This document shows, in pieces, positions 1 to 7,594 of a stretch of DNA of 64,000 nucleotides. The translations under genes were made by a program, and so were the position numbers. This DNA is from SIAJ01 sp963773845 (GTDB lineage: Bacteria > Planctomycetota > Planctomycetia > Gemmatales > Gemmataceae): the NCBI GenBank assembly GCA_963773845.1, contig CAVZCU010000012.1:1364001-1428000 (forward strand), in the 5' to 3' direction. The notes below the pieces were generated by a model, which was given only the letters and a program-made list of their open reading frames with translations, was not told where the DNA came from and searched no databases. The first letter of the stretch is position 1. Each line of letters starts with the position of its first letter.

Positions 1-1
1 G

Positions 2-628
2 GCGATTCACGCCCTCGGCGGAGCCGACCACGTCGTTTCGCCAAATGAAATTGCCGCTGCCTTGCAGGTGCGTTCGCCGTCCGTGACGGGCATGCTCAAG
101 CGCCTCGCCAAGGACGGCCACATCGATTACGAGTCGGGGACGGGCGCTCGCTTGACCAGCGACGGCCTGGCCGAAGCCCGCCGGGTGGTACGCCGGCATC
201 GCCTCGTCGAACTATTCCTCACGCAAGTTCTTGGACTCGACTGGAGCGAGGTCGATGCCGAAGCGGAAGCGCTCGAGCACGCGATCTCGCCGCGACTGGA
301 AGCGGCGTTGGCGGCGCATCTGGGCGAGCCAGTTGAGGATCCGCACGGGCATCCCATTCCAACGCCAACCGGAGAGCTTCGCCGCCGCGACTTGAAGCGA
401 CTCAATGAGTTCCGCGCCGGCGATCGCATCGTCATTCGCGAAGTGGCGGACGACAATCCGGCTCGACTCCGTCGGTGGAGTTCTCTGGGGCTCAAGCCCG
501 GCGCGATCGTGCAGATCCTGAGCTATCAGGAATTAGACGATCTGTTCGAAGTCCGCGTGGCGGACAGCGTCATTCGTCTGGGCAGTGAAGGCCTCGCGGG
601 CCTTCATGGGGAACCAGTTTTGCCCTGA
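2..628 (+). CDS. DtxR/MntR-family metal-dependent transcriptional repressor, 5'-truncated by window edge
   Basis: The reading frame is already open at base 2 (AIHALGGADHVVSP...), so the true start lies upstream and the TTG at 62 is not a convincing start. The visible 208 residues hold the second half of a winged helix (motif SVTGMLKRLAKDGHIDY), then the dimerisation/metal domain typical of DtxR/IdeR/MntR (RRHRLVELFL, LEHAISPRLEAAL, DPHGHPIP), and a C-terminal FeoA/SH3-like domain (residues about 140-208, LGLKPGAIVQIL, VRVADSVIRLG). Members of this family bind Fe(II) or Mn(II) and then repress metal uptake genes. The DPHG...P motif and conserved Glu/His support metal binding; which metal cannot be told. 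No partner transporter is next to it apart from a CorA gene on the other strand. Confidence 0.9.
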   Translation, partial: AIHALGGADHVVSPNEIAAALQVRSPSVTGMLKRLAKDGHIDYESGTGARLTSDGLAEARRVVRRHRLVELFLTQVLGLDWSEVDAEAEALEHAISPRLEAALAAHLGEPVEDPHGHPIPTPTGELRRRDLKRLNEFRAGDRIVIREVADDNPARLRRWSSLGLKPGAIVQILSYQELDDLFEVRVADSVIRLGSEGLAGLHGEPVLP

Positions 629-782
629 TCAAAGGCGGATAACTCAGAGACAATAACTGCCTCGTGCATTTGACGGCTGGAATCATTTGATCTAGGGTTG
701 AGTCGAGGCCGCTCCCGTCACTTCGGCCGGATGGACGCCCCCCCCTCATTTCACGCCACGTCCCAGGAAAGGTAGTAGGCAT

Positions 783-941
783 ATGGTGCCGCAAGCGTTG
801 CTTTGTCCGATTGCCGTGATTGGGATCACGGGAATTTATGCGACCTGGAACCGTCTCCGTTTCGGTCGGAGCCGTGGGGAAGAGGCTCTTCTTCGCCAGC
901 GCGTGACGTACATGCTCTGGGTTGCCGCATCCCGATTTTGA
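783..941 (+). CDS. short hypothetical protein (52 aa)
   Basis: A short open frame starts at ATG 783 (MVPQALLCPIAVIGITGIYA) and ends at TGA 939-941. A purine-rich GGAAAGG lies about 10 bases upstream. The first 20 residues are hydrophobic and could form one membrane helix; the rest is basic (RLRFGRSRGEEALLRQR). It sits 150 bases after the DtxR gene and just before a strong hairpin. I recognise no family. It is plausible as a small membrane peptide, but coding status rests only on start, Shine-Dalgarno-like sequence and composition. Confidence 0.35.
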   Translation: MVPQALLCPIAVIGITGIYATWNRLRFGRSRGEEALLRQRVTYMLWVAASRF

Positions 942-949
942 TTCGTTGA

Positions 950-1004
950 GGGGCCTGCGACGTGCAGAGGTTCTCGAACCTCTTGTTGCACATCGCAGGT
1001 CCCG
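950..1004. terminator. long imperfect hairpin between convergent genes
   Basis: GGGCCTGCGACGTGCA and AGAGGTTC on the left pair with GAACCTCT, TGCACATCGCAGGTCC on the right, around a tiny loop. It lies between the short + strand frame and the 3' end of corA on the - strand, so it could stop transcription from both sides. There is no clear T tract, so this could instead be a dispersed palindrome. Confidence 0.5.
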
Positions 1005-1011
1005 TCGCCTT

Positions 1012-2037
1012 TCAGTCAAACCACTTCCGCCGATAAAAAATCCAAATGGCGAATGCGGCCACGGCCAGCATGAGTAAGAGAGAAAACGGATAGCCGTAGG
1101 TCCATTCCGTCTCCGGCATGTGTTTGAAATTCATTCCATAGATGCTGGCGATCAGCGACATCGGCAGGATTACCGTCGAGACCATGGCAAGCACTTTCAT
1201 GATGCCGTTGAGTTTGTTCGAAACGGCGGCCATGTGAATCTGCATGAGATCGCTCACCATTTCGCGCGCGCCTTCGATGAACTCCGTGTAGCGAACCAGG
1301 TGGTCAAACACATTTCGGTAGTAGACGATCTCGCGCACATCCACGAGATCGAATTCCCCACGCGTCAGCCGTGCCAGCACTTCGCGCATCAGGATGAGCG
1401 TTTTCCGGAGCGAAATGACCCGCCGTTTCATGTGAACGAGTTCCGTTACCAGCTTTTCCGATGGAGTGCGGAAGATCGTTTCCTCAATTTCGTCGAGCCG
1501 ATCGACGATGCGATCGATTTCCGGGGCAAAATCATCGACGAGTTGGTCGAGCACCAGATGGAAGAGATAATCCGAACCACGGCCGGCCTGCTGGGCATGG
1601 CGATAGAGGAACTGTTTGGCATCCGAAACCGCGGGCAGAACCTGGTAATGATGCGTGATCAAAATCCGATCCGTCAGGATCGCGCTGAGTTGAACCGTGA
1701 TCGTCGCGGCGCCGGCGCCGATCGACTCCGTGCCCTTTTCCGGCGGTGGGCGTAAAGGATTCGCGATCACGAAAAGGTAATTCGGGAATTCCTCCACTTT
1801 CGGCAAGTGCGGAGCGCCACCCGGTTCGCGCCGAGGCCGGGTGATGTCCTCCAGAGTCAGCGGATGGACGGGGAGGAACCGTTGGAATACCAGGCTCTCT
1901 TCCTCGTCCGATGGGTCATCGAGATCGATCCACCAGACTTCGCCCTGGGGAATCTGTGTGTGGTCGGCGGGCAGTTCCGGGAGGTCTACCCAGGCACAAT
2001 CCGATTGGTTCGGTCGCCAGCGATATAGGGAGATCAT
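1012..2037 (-). CDS. corA: CorA-family magnesium/cobalt channel
   Basis: 341-residue protein with the CorA layout: a large cytoplasmic N-terminal domain (about 1-270, including the long helix rich in charged residues, LDQLVDDFAPEIDRIVDRLD) followed by two C-terminal membrane helices. The first helix ends in the signature YGMN (YGMNFKHMPE, about residues 301-310), which forms the ion selectivity filter at the mouth of the pentameric pore. The second helix (YPFSLLLMLAVAAFAIWIF) is followed by a short basic tail, RRKW. Length is normal for the family. It conducts Mg2+ (sometimes Co2+ or Ni2+) through the inner membrane. It is divergent from the sigma-factor operon and convergent with the DtxR region. 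Confidence 0.93.
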   Translation of the reverse strand: MISLYRWRPNQSDCAWVDLPELPADHTQIPQGEVWWIDLDDPSDEEESLVFQRFLPVHPLTLEDITRPRREPGGAPHLPKVEEFPNYLFVIANPLRPPPEKGTESIGAGAATITVQLSAILTDRILITHHYQVLPAVSDAKQFLYRHAQQAGRGSDYLFHLVLDQLVDDFAPEIDRIVDRLDEIEETIFRTPSEKLVTELVHMKRRVISLRKTLILMREVLARLTRGEFDLVDVREIVYYRNVFDHLVRYTEFIEGAREMVSDLMQIHMAAVSNKLNGIMKVLAMVSTVILPMSLIASIYGMNFKHMPETEWTYGYPFSLLLMLAVAAFAIWIFYRRKWFD

Positions 2038-2142
2038 TGGTGAAACAAGTATTTATTCGCATCGGGCGGGCGGCTGAGATAGAATGGCAGCGAATAGGAT
2101 GTCGCCTCGTGCCGTCTGCACCAATGGAGTGTACGCCTCGCC

Positions 2143-2733
2143 ATGCGACCCGTCACGGCTCCGACGCCCCCGCCGGGGGATGATTTCCTGATCGCCCGTG
2201 CCGCCCAAGGCGACCAGGGTGCATTGGAGGAATTGTTCCGCCGGCATCGCGATGCGGCCTATCGGGTCGCGTATCGATTGCTGGGGAACATGGAGGATGC
2301 CCTCGACGCCGTACAGGACGGGTTCATCAAGGCGATGACCCACCTGAATGGATTTCAAAGTCGCAGTTCATTCAAGACATGGCTGTTGCGGGTGGTGAGT
2401 AATGCCGCTTTGGATCTCGGACGGCAGCGCCGGCGACGCGATGAGTTGTATTTGGTCGCCACGGAACGTGCGATCCTGGAAGGCGGGACGACGCCGGAAC
2501 ACGCCGATCCCTGCAGAGAGGCCGAGGAATCGGACTTGCGGCAGGCAGTCGCCGAGGCGCTCGGTCATCTGCCCGAATCCCAGCGACGGACCTTCGTCCT
2601 GCACGTGGATGGTGGGCTAAGCTATCGCGAAGTCGCCGATGCGATGGGGATTTCGATCGGGACCGTGATGAGCCGCCTGTTCTACGCCCGACAGAAGTTG
2701 AAAGGACTGCTCGCCACGCGAGTCGAAGCATGA
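2143..2733 (+). CDS. RNA polymerase ECF-type sigma factor
   Basis: 196 residues with both ECF regions. Sigma-2 (about residues 28-95) shows LFRRHRDAAYRVAYRLLGNMEDALDAVQDGFIKA followed by the promoter-melting stretch SSFKTWLLRVVSNAALDLGR. Sigma-4 (about 135-190) shows HLPESQRRTFVLHVDGGLSYREVADAMGISIGTVMSRLFYARQKL, a helix-turn-helix that reads the -35 box. There is no sigma-1 or sigma-3. The stop codon overlaps the start of the next gene (ATGA), a membrane anti-sigma factor, which implies coupled translation and control by sequestration at the inner membrane. The stimulus is unknown. Confidence 0.93.
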   Translation: MRPVTAPTPPPGDDFLIARAAQGDQGALEELFRRHRDAAYRVAYRLLGNMEDALDAVQDGFIKAMTHLNGFQSRSSFKTWLLRVVSNAALDLGRQRRRRDELYLVATERAILEGGTTPEHADPCREAEESDLRQAVAEALGHLPESQRRTFVLHVDGGLSYREVADAMGISIGTVMSRLFYARQKLKGLLATRVEA

Positions 2734-3368
2734 TTGAACCGCGACCTGACGATCCGCCGCCCGATTGGCTGGCCGCCTATGCGGATGGGGAATTGACCGC
2801 TCGGGAACGCGCTCGTATTGAGGACTGGCTCGCGAATTGTTCGGACGCTTGCGAAATGCTGGACGCCCAGGAATCGCTAGGGCCGGGTAATGCCGGCCTC
2901 TGGCAGTCGGTTGAGCCCCCGGCCCCCACGCTGGCCGACTGGTCGCGTGTCCGACTCGCGATTCACAGTCATTGCCGGGCGCGGCCGAGACGAAACCGAA
3001 TTCCTGCCATCGGCACGGTCGGTCTACTCGCGACGGCGGCGAGCCTGTTTATCGTGTTATCGATGCCAGAGCAGGGGGTCGTTGAACATTCGGCAAGCGC
3101 CAAATCGCCGGCCGAAGAATTGATTGTCGAACAGCCGTATGCGATGGCCTCGAATGACGAAGTGCAGATCATCAGTTTGCCGGAGTCGTCGGCCCGGTTG
3201 CTGGTTGTGGGCGAACATCCTCTGCACCAGTCCACCTTGTCACTGGCCGGATTTGGCGACGTTGAGTTTTACGGAGTCGGTTCCGATCTGGCGGGGCGCT
3301 TCCCCGAATTGCCTACCGACCCGAGCACCGAAGAGATACCGATGATTTGGGCCCCTCGCGCCCCGTGA
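2730..3368 (+). CDS. anti-sigma factor, single-pass membrane protein
   Basis: 212 residues starting inside the sigma-factor stop codon (ATGA overlap). The N-terminus (PDWLAAYADGELTARERARIEDWL) matches the anti-sigma fold that binds ECF sigma factors; the usual zinc-binding HxxxCxxC is reduced to isolated Cys residues (NCSDACEML), so it may be a zinc-less form. One membrane helix follows at about 90-112 (IPAIGTVGLLATAASLFIVL), leaving about 100 residues outside the cytoplasm as a possible sensor domain without recognisable fold. Gene order and coupling to the sigma gene are the main evidence for its role. Confidence 0.8.
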   Translation: MIEPRPDDPPPDWLAAYADGELTARERARIEDWLANCSDACEMLDAQESLGPGNAGLWQSVEPPAPTLADWSRVRLAIHSHCRARPRRNRIPAIGTVGLLATAASLFIVLSMPEQGVVEHSASAKSPAEELIVEQPYAMASNDEVQIISLPESSARLLVVGEHPLHQSTLSLAGFGDVEFYGVGSDLAGRFPELPTDPSTEEIPMIWAPRAP

Positions 3369-3373
3369 GCACA

Positions 3374-3856
3374 ATGGATCACATACTCTCTCTCTGCATC
3401 CCGGTCGTTCTGACGTCTTTCGCGGCCGCAGGCGATCCGCCCGCCACTCCAAACACGATCCAGGTGACCGTCCTCGCCATCATGGTGAGCGAGGGACACA
3501 AGGACATCAACCCCAAGCTCGCCGATTTCGCCAAACACGTGCGGAAGAAGGATCCCAAACTCACCGGTTTCCGCCTCGAGCGAACCACCGATTTGAAATT
3601 GAAACTCGGTCAGACGGAAAAGGTTCCCCTGATCGATGAACAAGTCGTCGAAGTGACGGTGAACAAGGAGCGAAACGAAGACGGGCGAATCACGTTGACG
3701 ATTAAGCCGCCCAAGCAGAACCAGATCACGTACGCCTGTGTTTGCAACAAGTTCTTTTCGATGGCCACGCCCTACACCATCGGCAAGGGGAAGTCGCGGG
3801 AGCAACTCTTCATCGCCATCATGGCCTCGCCGTGTTGCAAGAAGAAAGGAAAATAA
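3374..3856 (+). CDS. secreted hypothetical protein downstream of sigma/anti-sigma pair
   Basis: 160 residues from ATG 3374 (MDHILSLCIPVVLTSFAAAGDPPA), chosen over an upstream TTG because it yields a clean signal peptide with cleavage near AAAG and starts 5 bases after the anti-sigma stop. The mature part is mostly beta-like (IQVTVLAIMVSEGH, FRLERTTDLKLKLGQTEKVPL, VVEVTVNKERNEDGRITLTIKPP) and ends with a CCKKKGK tail. No family was recognised. Its place as third gene of the unit suggests it is a periplasmic partner or a target of the sigma system. Confidence 0.7.
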   Translation: MDHILSLCIPVVLTSFAAAGDPPATPNTIQVTVLAIMVSEGHKDINPKLADFAKHVRKKDPKLTGFRLERTTDLKLKLGQTEKVPLIDEQVVEVTVNKERNEDGRITLTIKPPKQNQITYACVCNKFFSMATPYTIGKGKSREQLFIAIMASPCCKKKGK

Positions 3857-4131
3857 CCGCACGTCCGTTCAGTAATCGGGGGCCCGCATATCTTACCGAA
3901 TCCTCACATCTTCGGTTTCATAGGGAAAACTCAGCCGGAATAGTCCGGATTTTCGGTTCAGCCGCGCCGAGTTGCTTGACTACCGAATTCCAGCGGTTAC
4001 GCTAGAAGCGAACAAATGAGGACGTCGTCCTTTGCCGAACGTACCTGACGTTCGGGTTGTGGCCGGGCCGCAACTTTGAGCTGGGATGCGAAAAGCGCCA
4101 ACGAATACCGATTACCGAGAGCCACACCGCG

Positions 4132-4485
4132 ATGACACCTAAGACGACTGCCGACTCCTCGCTTCAAGACATTGATGCGCTCGCGGCGGCCGACCGCCGA
4201 AAACGGAATATCCCGGTCGCCGTCGACCGTCGCCGCCAGAACGCAGCCGAGAAGCGTCGCACCAGCGAGCGTCGTCGGCTCATCGACCCGACCACCTGTG
4301 AACGCGATTACGACGAAGCGGAGACCGCGTTCATGAAAGCGATGGAACGCTACAAGCGCGAAAACCGCCGGCCGTTTCCCACCTGGAGCGAGGTCCTCGA
4401 AGTTCTCATCTCGCTCGGCTATCGCAAAGTCGAACCCGAAGGCGACCTCCCTGGCGTCAAACGCGACGCACCACCCAAGGGGTGA
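4132..4485 (+). CDS. conserved-type small hypothetical protein (117 aa)
   Basis: Start placed at ATG 4132 (MTPKTTADSSLQDIDALAAADRRKRN); the longer frame upstream looks non-coding. The protein is very basic in its first half (RRKRNIPVAVDRRRQNAAEKRRTSERRR), then has a compact helical C-terminal part (AETAFMKAMERYKRENRRPFPTWSEVLEVLISLGYRKVEP). Proteins ending in a FPTWSEVLEVL-GYRK block occur in planctomycetes without assigned function. No membrane segment or signal peptide. A nucleic-acid or ribosome-associated role would fit the charge but is a guess. Confidence 0.6.
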   Translation: MTPKTTADSSLQDIDALAAADRRKRNIPVAVDRRRQNAAEKRRTSERRRLIDPTTCERDYDEAETAFMKAMERYKRENRRPFPTWSEVLEVLISLGYRKVEPEGDLPGVKRDAPPKG

Positions 4486-4489
4486 TCAG

Positions 4490-4580
4490 TTTCAAGTTCC
4501 AGGTTTCAAGTTTCAAGTTTCAAGTTCCCGATAGGCTTTGAAACTTGAAACTTGAAACTTGGAACTTGAAACTTGAAACT
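4490..4580. repeat. heptamer (TTTCAAG) tandem array forming a large inverted repeat
   Basis: The left half reads TTTCAAG TTCCAGG TTTCAAG TTTCAAG TTTCAAG TTCCC with a strict 7-base period; the right half after a short loop (GATAGGC) is its inverse, GAAACTT repeats. It fills the gap between the small hypothetical gene and lpxB, ending 6 bases before the lpxB start. As RNA it would form a long hairpin immediately upstream of the lpxB ribosome-binding site. Confidence 0.85.
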
Positions 4581-4586
4581 GGAGAG

Positions 4587-5745
4587 ATGCATCTCTTCAT
4601 CAGCGCCGGCGAGCCGAGTGGCGATCTGCACGGCGCCAATCTCATCCGCGAACTCCGCAAACTGGACCCCACGATTCGCCTCTCCGGCTTTGGCGGCGAC
4701 CGCATGGCCGCGGCTGGCTGTCAGCTGATTTACCCGTTGAGCAAGCACTCGGTGATGGGCGTCACCCAGGTGCTCAAACAGATCTCCACGTTCGTTCGCT
4801 TGCTCAAGGATGCGGAGGCGTTCCTTCGCAAGGATCGGCCCGACGCGATTGTCGTCATCGATTATCCGGGCTTTCACTGGAAGCTCGCCAAGCGGGCGAA
4901 AGCGCTCGGCATCCCGGTTATCTATTTTGTGCCCCCGCAGATTTGGGCCTGGGCCCGATGGCGGGTGAAGAAGATGCGCCGGCTCATCACGCACGTGCTC
5001 TCGGCCCTGCCGTTCGAGCACAAATGGCTGAGCGAGCGCGGCGTGTCCTCGACCTACATCGGCCATCCGTATTTCGACGAACTCGCCGCCCAGAAGTTGG
5101 ACGAAGCGTTCCTCGCGGCGGAGCGTGCCCGGCCCGGACGAATCGTCGGCATTCTGCCCGGCTCGCGCAATCAAGAAGTGACCATGAACGTGCGCGAAAT
5201 GCTGCGTGCGGCTCGCATCGTCCACCGCTCGTGTCCGGAGACCCGTTTCCTGGTCGCCGCGTTCAACGAGCATCAGGCGGAATTCGCGCGCCAAACCGTC
5301 AAGCGGTCAGGTGTGCCGGCCGAGGTCCACGTCGGCCGCACGCCCGAGATCATCGCGCTCTGCGAATGCTGCGTCGCCGTCTCCGGCTCGGTGAGCCTGG
5401 AACTGATGAATCGCCGTACCCCGGCAGTGATTGTCTATCGCATGAAACGGCTCGCGCTGAAGATCGCGCAAGCTCGTCAAGATCCCATACATCACCCTGG
5501 TCAACTTGCTGGCCAACGAAGAACTCTACCCCGAATTCCCCACCGACCGCGACCCCTCCAAACAAGTCGCCGTGCGCTTGCTGGAACTGCTGAACGATCG
5601 CGAGCGAGCGCAATCAATCCGCAACAAGCTCGATGCCCTGTGCAAAACCGTCGCGAAGCCAGGAGCCTGCGCCGCCGCCGCGGAGTTCATCATCAAGCTG
5701 GCCAAGGGGGGCACAAAATCGGCAAAGAGCAGGGGCGCTACATAG
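4587..5745 (+). CDS. lpxB: lipid-A-disaccharide synthase, with one frameshift
   Basis: LpxB joins UDP-2,3-diacylglucosamine and lipid X to make the lipid A disaccharide at the inner membrane. From ATG 4587 the protein begins MHLFISAGEPSGDLHGANL, the family's N-terminal signature, and continues through IDYPGFHWKLAKRAK, YFVPPQIWAWARWRVKKMR, PFEHKWLSERG, GHPYFDE, GILPGSRNQEV and SGSVSLELM. Around base 5472 (GATCGCGCAAGCTCGTC) the frame moves by +1 and the normal C-terminus resumes as KLVKIPYITLVNLLANEELYPEFP, ending at TAG 5743-5745. Joined length is about 385 residues, normal for LpxB. A single indel in a lipid A gene suggests a sequence error; a true loss is possible. It implies an outer membrane with lipid A-type lipid. 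Confidence 0.88.
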
Positions 5746-5746
5746 G

Positions 5747-5768
5747 ACCGGTTTTCAAACCGGTCCGC
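5747..5768. repeat. short perfect palindrome (GGACCGGTTT...AAACCGGTCC)
   Basis: Ten-base arms around a two-base loop start immediately after the lpxB stop codon. It may act as a simple terminator-like hairpin, but its look is that of the short dispersed palindromes seen elsewhere in this window. Confidence 0.55.
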
Positions 5769-5789
5769 TCGGGGTGAAAAGGGGCAGGG

Positions 5790-5940
5790 GTATGGCCTTG
5801 CCTCGGACCGGTACGGCAACGCACCGCATTCGGCGAAGACTCCGGAGGAGATCCCGTTTCCGACGGATTGACGGGCCGGAGCGGAGACGGTGGGCATTCT
5901 GGTTTCTCGATCGGATTGCAAAACCTGAGTGTTCCCGTCT
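5790..5940 (+). pseudogene. degenerate second copy of GH99-like gene tail
   Basis: The stretch ACCGGTACGGCAACGCA, then CGGCGAAGACTCCGGAGGAG and ATCCCGTTT, aligns in order with ACCGGTGCGGCAACGCA, TGGCGAAGATTCCGGAGAAG and ATGCCGTTT in the fragment at 7230-7300, with a deletion in between. A later AAAACCTGAGTGTTCCCGTCTT likewise resembles AAAACCGGAGTGTCGCCGTTTT near 7394. No open frame is kept. I read this as a more decayed duplicate of the same gene end; alignment by eye only. Confidence 0.4.
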
Positions 5941-5958
5941 TCGGTTTATTCTGTCCAC

Positions 5959-6378
5959 TCAGTCGACCCAATTCTCCATTCGGAGTCCGGCAACGTCCTT
6001 GAAGTCCTTCATGTTCCGCGTGGCCAACAGTGCATCATGTGCCAGCGCGATGCAAGCGATCAGCATGTCGGCACGACCCATCTTTTTGAGGTTCTTCTGT
6101 TTCCGCAACCTTCCGAAGTGCTTAATCGAGTTCTCGTCGAAGCCCACCACCAAGAAATCCGAAAGCATCTCCTCACTCTGCTGAAATCGCTCCATCGCCT
6201 TTCGAAGTTCCGCCTCATCGGCAGCCTTCAACAGGCTTTCAGCACGGCCGCGCAGAACTTCGTTTCGGGTGATGATGGCCACGGCCAATTCCTCGTCATC
6301 CGACTCTTCCATTTTGCGGCGAACGTTCTCGTTGCCATAGGAGAAGTGCGTTAACGTGTCCGTGTCGAGCAGAATCAT
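5959..6378 (-). CDS. PIN-domain ribonuclease toxin (VapC-like)
   Basis: 139 residues with PIN acidic residues in order: LLDTDTLTHF near the N-terminus, a Glu in ITRNEVLRG (about 37-46), RADMLIACIAL (about 103-113) and the terminal TRNMKDFKDV block. Such metal-dependent RNases cut tRNA or other RNA when freed from their antitoxin. Its start overlaps the stop of the upstream HTH gene by four bases (6375-6378), the arrangement of a type II toxin-antitoxin operon with antitoxin first. The pair lies between two remnants of a GH99-like gene. Confidence 0.9.
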   Translation of the reverse strand: MILLDTDTLTHFSYGNENVRRKMEESDDEELAVAIITRNEVLRGRAESLLKAADEAELRKAMERFQQSEEMLSDFLVVGFDENSIKHFGRLRKQKNLKKMGRADMLIACIALAHDALLATRNMKDFKDVAGLRMENWVD

Positions 6379-6818
6379 TCCCGTGAGGCCTCCCGCCGTG
6401 CACGAATGCCGGCGAGTTGGGCCTCAAGATCGGCATCGTCCTTGAAGACACCGAAGTGTTTGAGCACTGCTTCCTTCGACCCAGGCTTGGCGGACGGATG
6501 TTGGGTCGCGGGAAGTTTGCTGAGGATCCGCTGTTCGATTAACCAAACGAACTCATCCCAATAGGGGTGCTCGAACATCCACGGTGGAGGAAATCGTCGA
6601 AAGTCGCGAAACTGGTTGGCCCCTAAACGAAGCCATTCGACGACTGATCGTTTGAGAAATCGCCACTCGCCGCCGATTTGTTGCGCGGCGATCGCGCCCT
6701 TTTCGGCCAATTCCCGCAGTGCCTCTTCAGAAACGCGCAAGTACGCAGCGGTTTCAGCGAGAGTCAGAACCTCCGTCTCAGGTAGATCACGAGTAGTTGT
6801 CGGTTCTAACTGCGGCAC
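6375..6818 (-). CDS. helix-turn-helix antitoxin partner of PIN toxin
   Basis: 147 residues. The N-terminal half has an excisionase/MerR-like helix-turn-helix (LTLAETAAYLRVSEEALRELAEKGAIAAQQIGGEWRFLKRSVVEWL, about 17-62), which would bind the operon's promoter. The C-terminal half is Trp/Pro-rich then helical (ATQHPSAKPGSKEAVLKHFGVFKDDADLEAQLAGIRARRE) and is the likely toxin-neutralising arm. It overlaps the PIN gene by four bases, implying coupled translation. HTH_17-type antitoxins paired with PIN toxins are a known arrangement. Confidence 0.82.
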   Translation of the reverse strand: MPQLEPTTTRDLPETEVLTLAETAAYLRVSEEALRELAEKGAIAAQQIGGEWRFLKRSVVEWLRLGANQFRDFRRFPPPWMFEHPYWDEFVWLIEQRILSKLPATQHPSAKPGSKEAVLKHFGVFKDDADLEAQLAGIRARREASRE

Positions 6819-6929
6819 AGGCTGGCCCTCCCACTACCGAGCGCCGGCGGCGGATACTCACTCCTTCCGCCGCATCTTTTCATCCTACCACGCCAAACGA
6901 GATTGGTCTCGCACCAGTCTGAAAAGGGC

Positions 6930-7336
6930 TGGAAAATGAGCATGGCTCGGAACTGTTCGTCCCCGTTCTGCTGTTCATCGCAGGACGATATGGTGGCATT
7001 CACCGTGACCCAAGTCGCGATTGCATCGGGGCAGAGTGGACGGCGATCCCGCGGGAATTCTGCTGGCGGCAGTTCGCCATCATTCGGGAGCTGGGCGTCC
7101 GCACGGTGCTCGTCGGGATGTTCGACGAGGGAACGGCAACCTACAAGGTCGCGGACAAAAGCCCTGCAGGTGAGCACCTTGTGAACGACGAGGGAATGGG
7201 CTCGTACTGGTACCTGAAGCTGACCGGTGCGGCAACGCAAATGATCCGCGGCGACGCTCCGCACTTGGCGAAGATTCCGGAGAAGATGCCGTTTTGGAAG
7301 GATCGGTGGGAAGTGCGAAGGTGGTGCGCGGGATAA
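6930..7336 (+). pseudogene. C-terminal fragment of a GH71/GH99-like glycoside hydrolase
   Basis: An open frame without a plausible start reads through ENEHGSELFVPVLLFIAGRYGG, IPREFCWRQFAIIRELGVRTVLVGMFDEGTATYKV, then SYWYLKLTGAATQMIRGD and LPKIPEKMPF-like residues to TAA 7334. The order R-x-x-x-WRQ, then MFDEGTA-x-x-KV, then WYLKLTG-A-x-x-MIRG resembles the end of planctomycete GH71/99-like (DUF5010-type) proteins. Only the last quarter to third is present. A more decayed copy of the same tail lies at 5790-5940, with the toxin-antitoxin genes between them. Confidence 0.55.
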
Positions 7337-7594
7337 GTCCCCGCATTGAGGAGATCTGACGACAGGCAAGCAGCCAAAAGCGGAAGCCAAAACCGGAGTG
7401 TCGCCGTTTTCATTTCCACTTCGCCCTCCTTCTTCTTCCCAGATTCTCAGGTCGGGTGGCAAGGTGGAAGCGAGCAAATCCAACATGCATGTCAACGAAA
7501 AAAGAGAAAGCAGTAGCGGTAATCCAGACTCGAGCTCTGCAAATTGGTACACTACCGCTAATTCCCGAGTGTACCCGCGAATCGGGGCGTGGAG

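Noticed and set aside
570..1019. 149-codon - strand frame downstream of corA
   Set aside because: Low-complexity Arg-rich product that overlaps the DtxR 3' end and the hairpin; no start signal.
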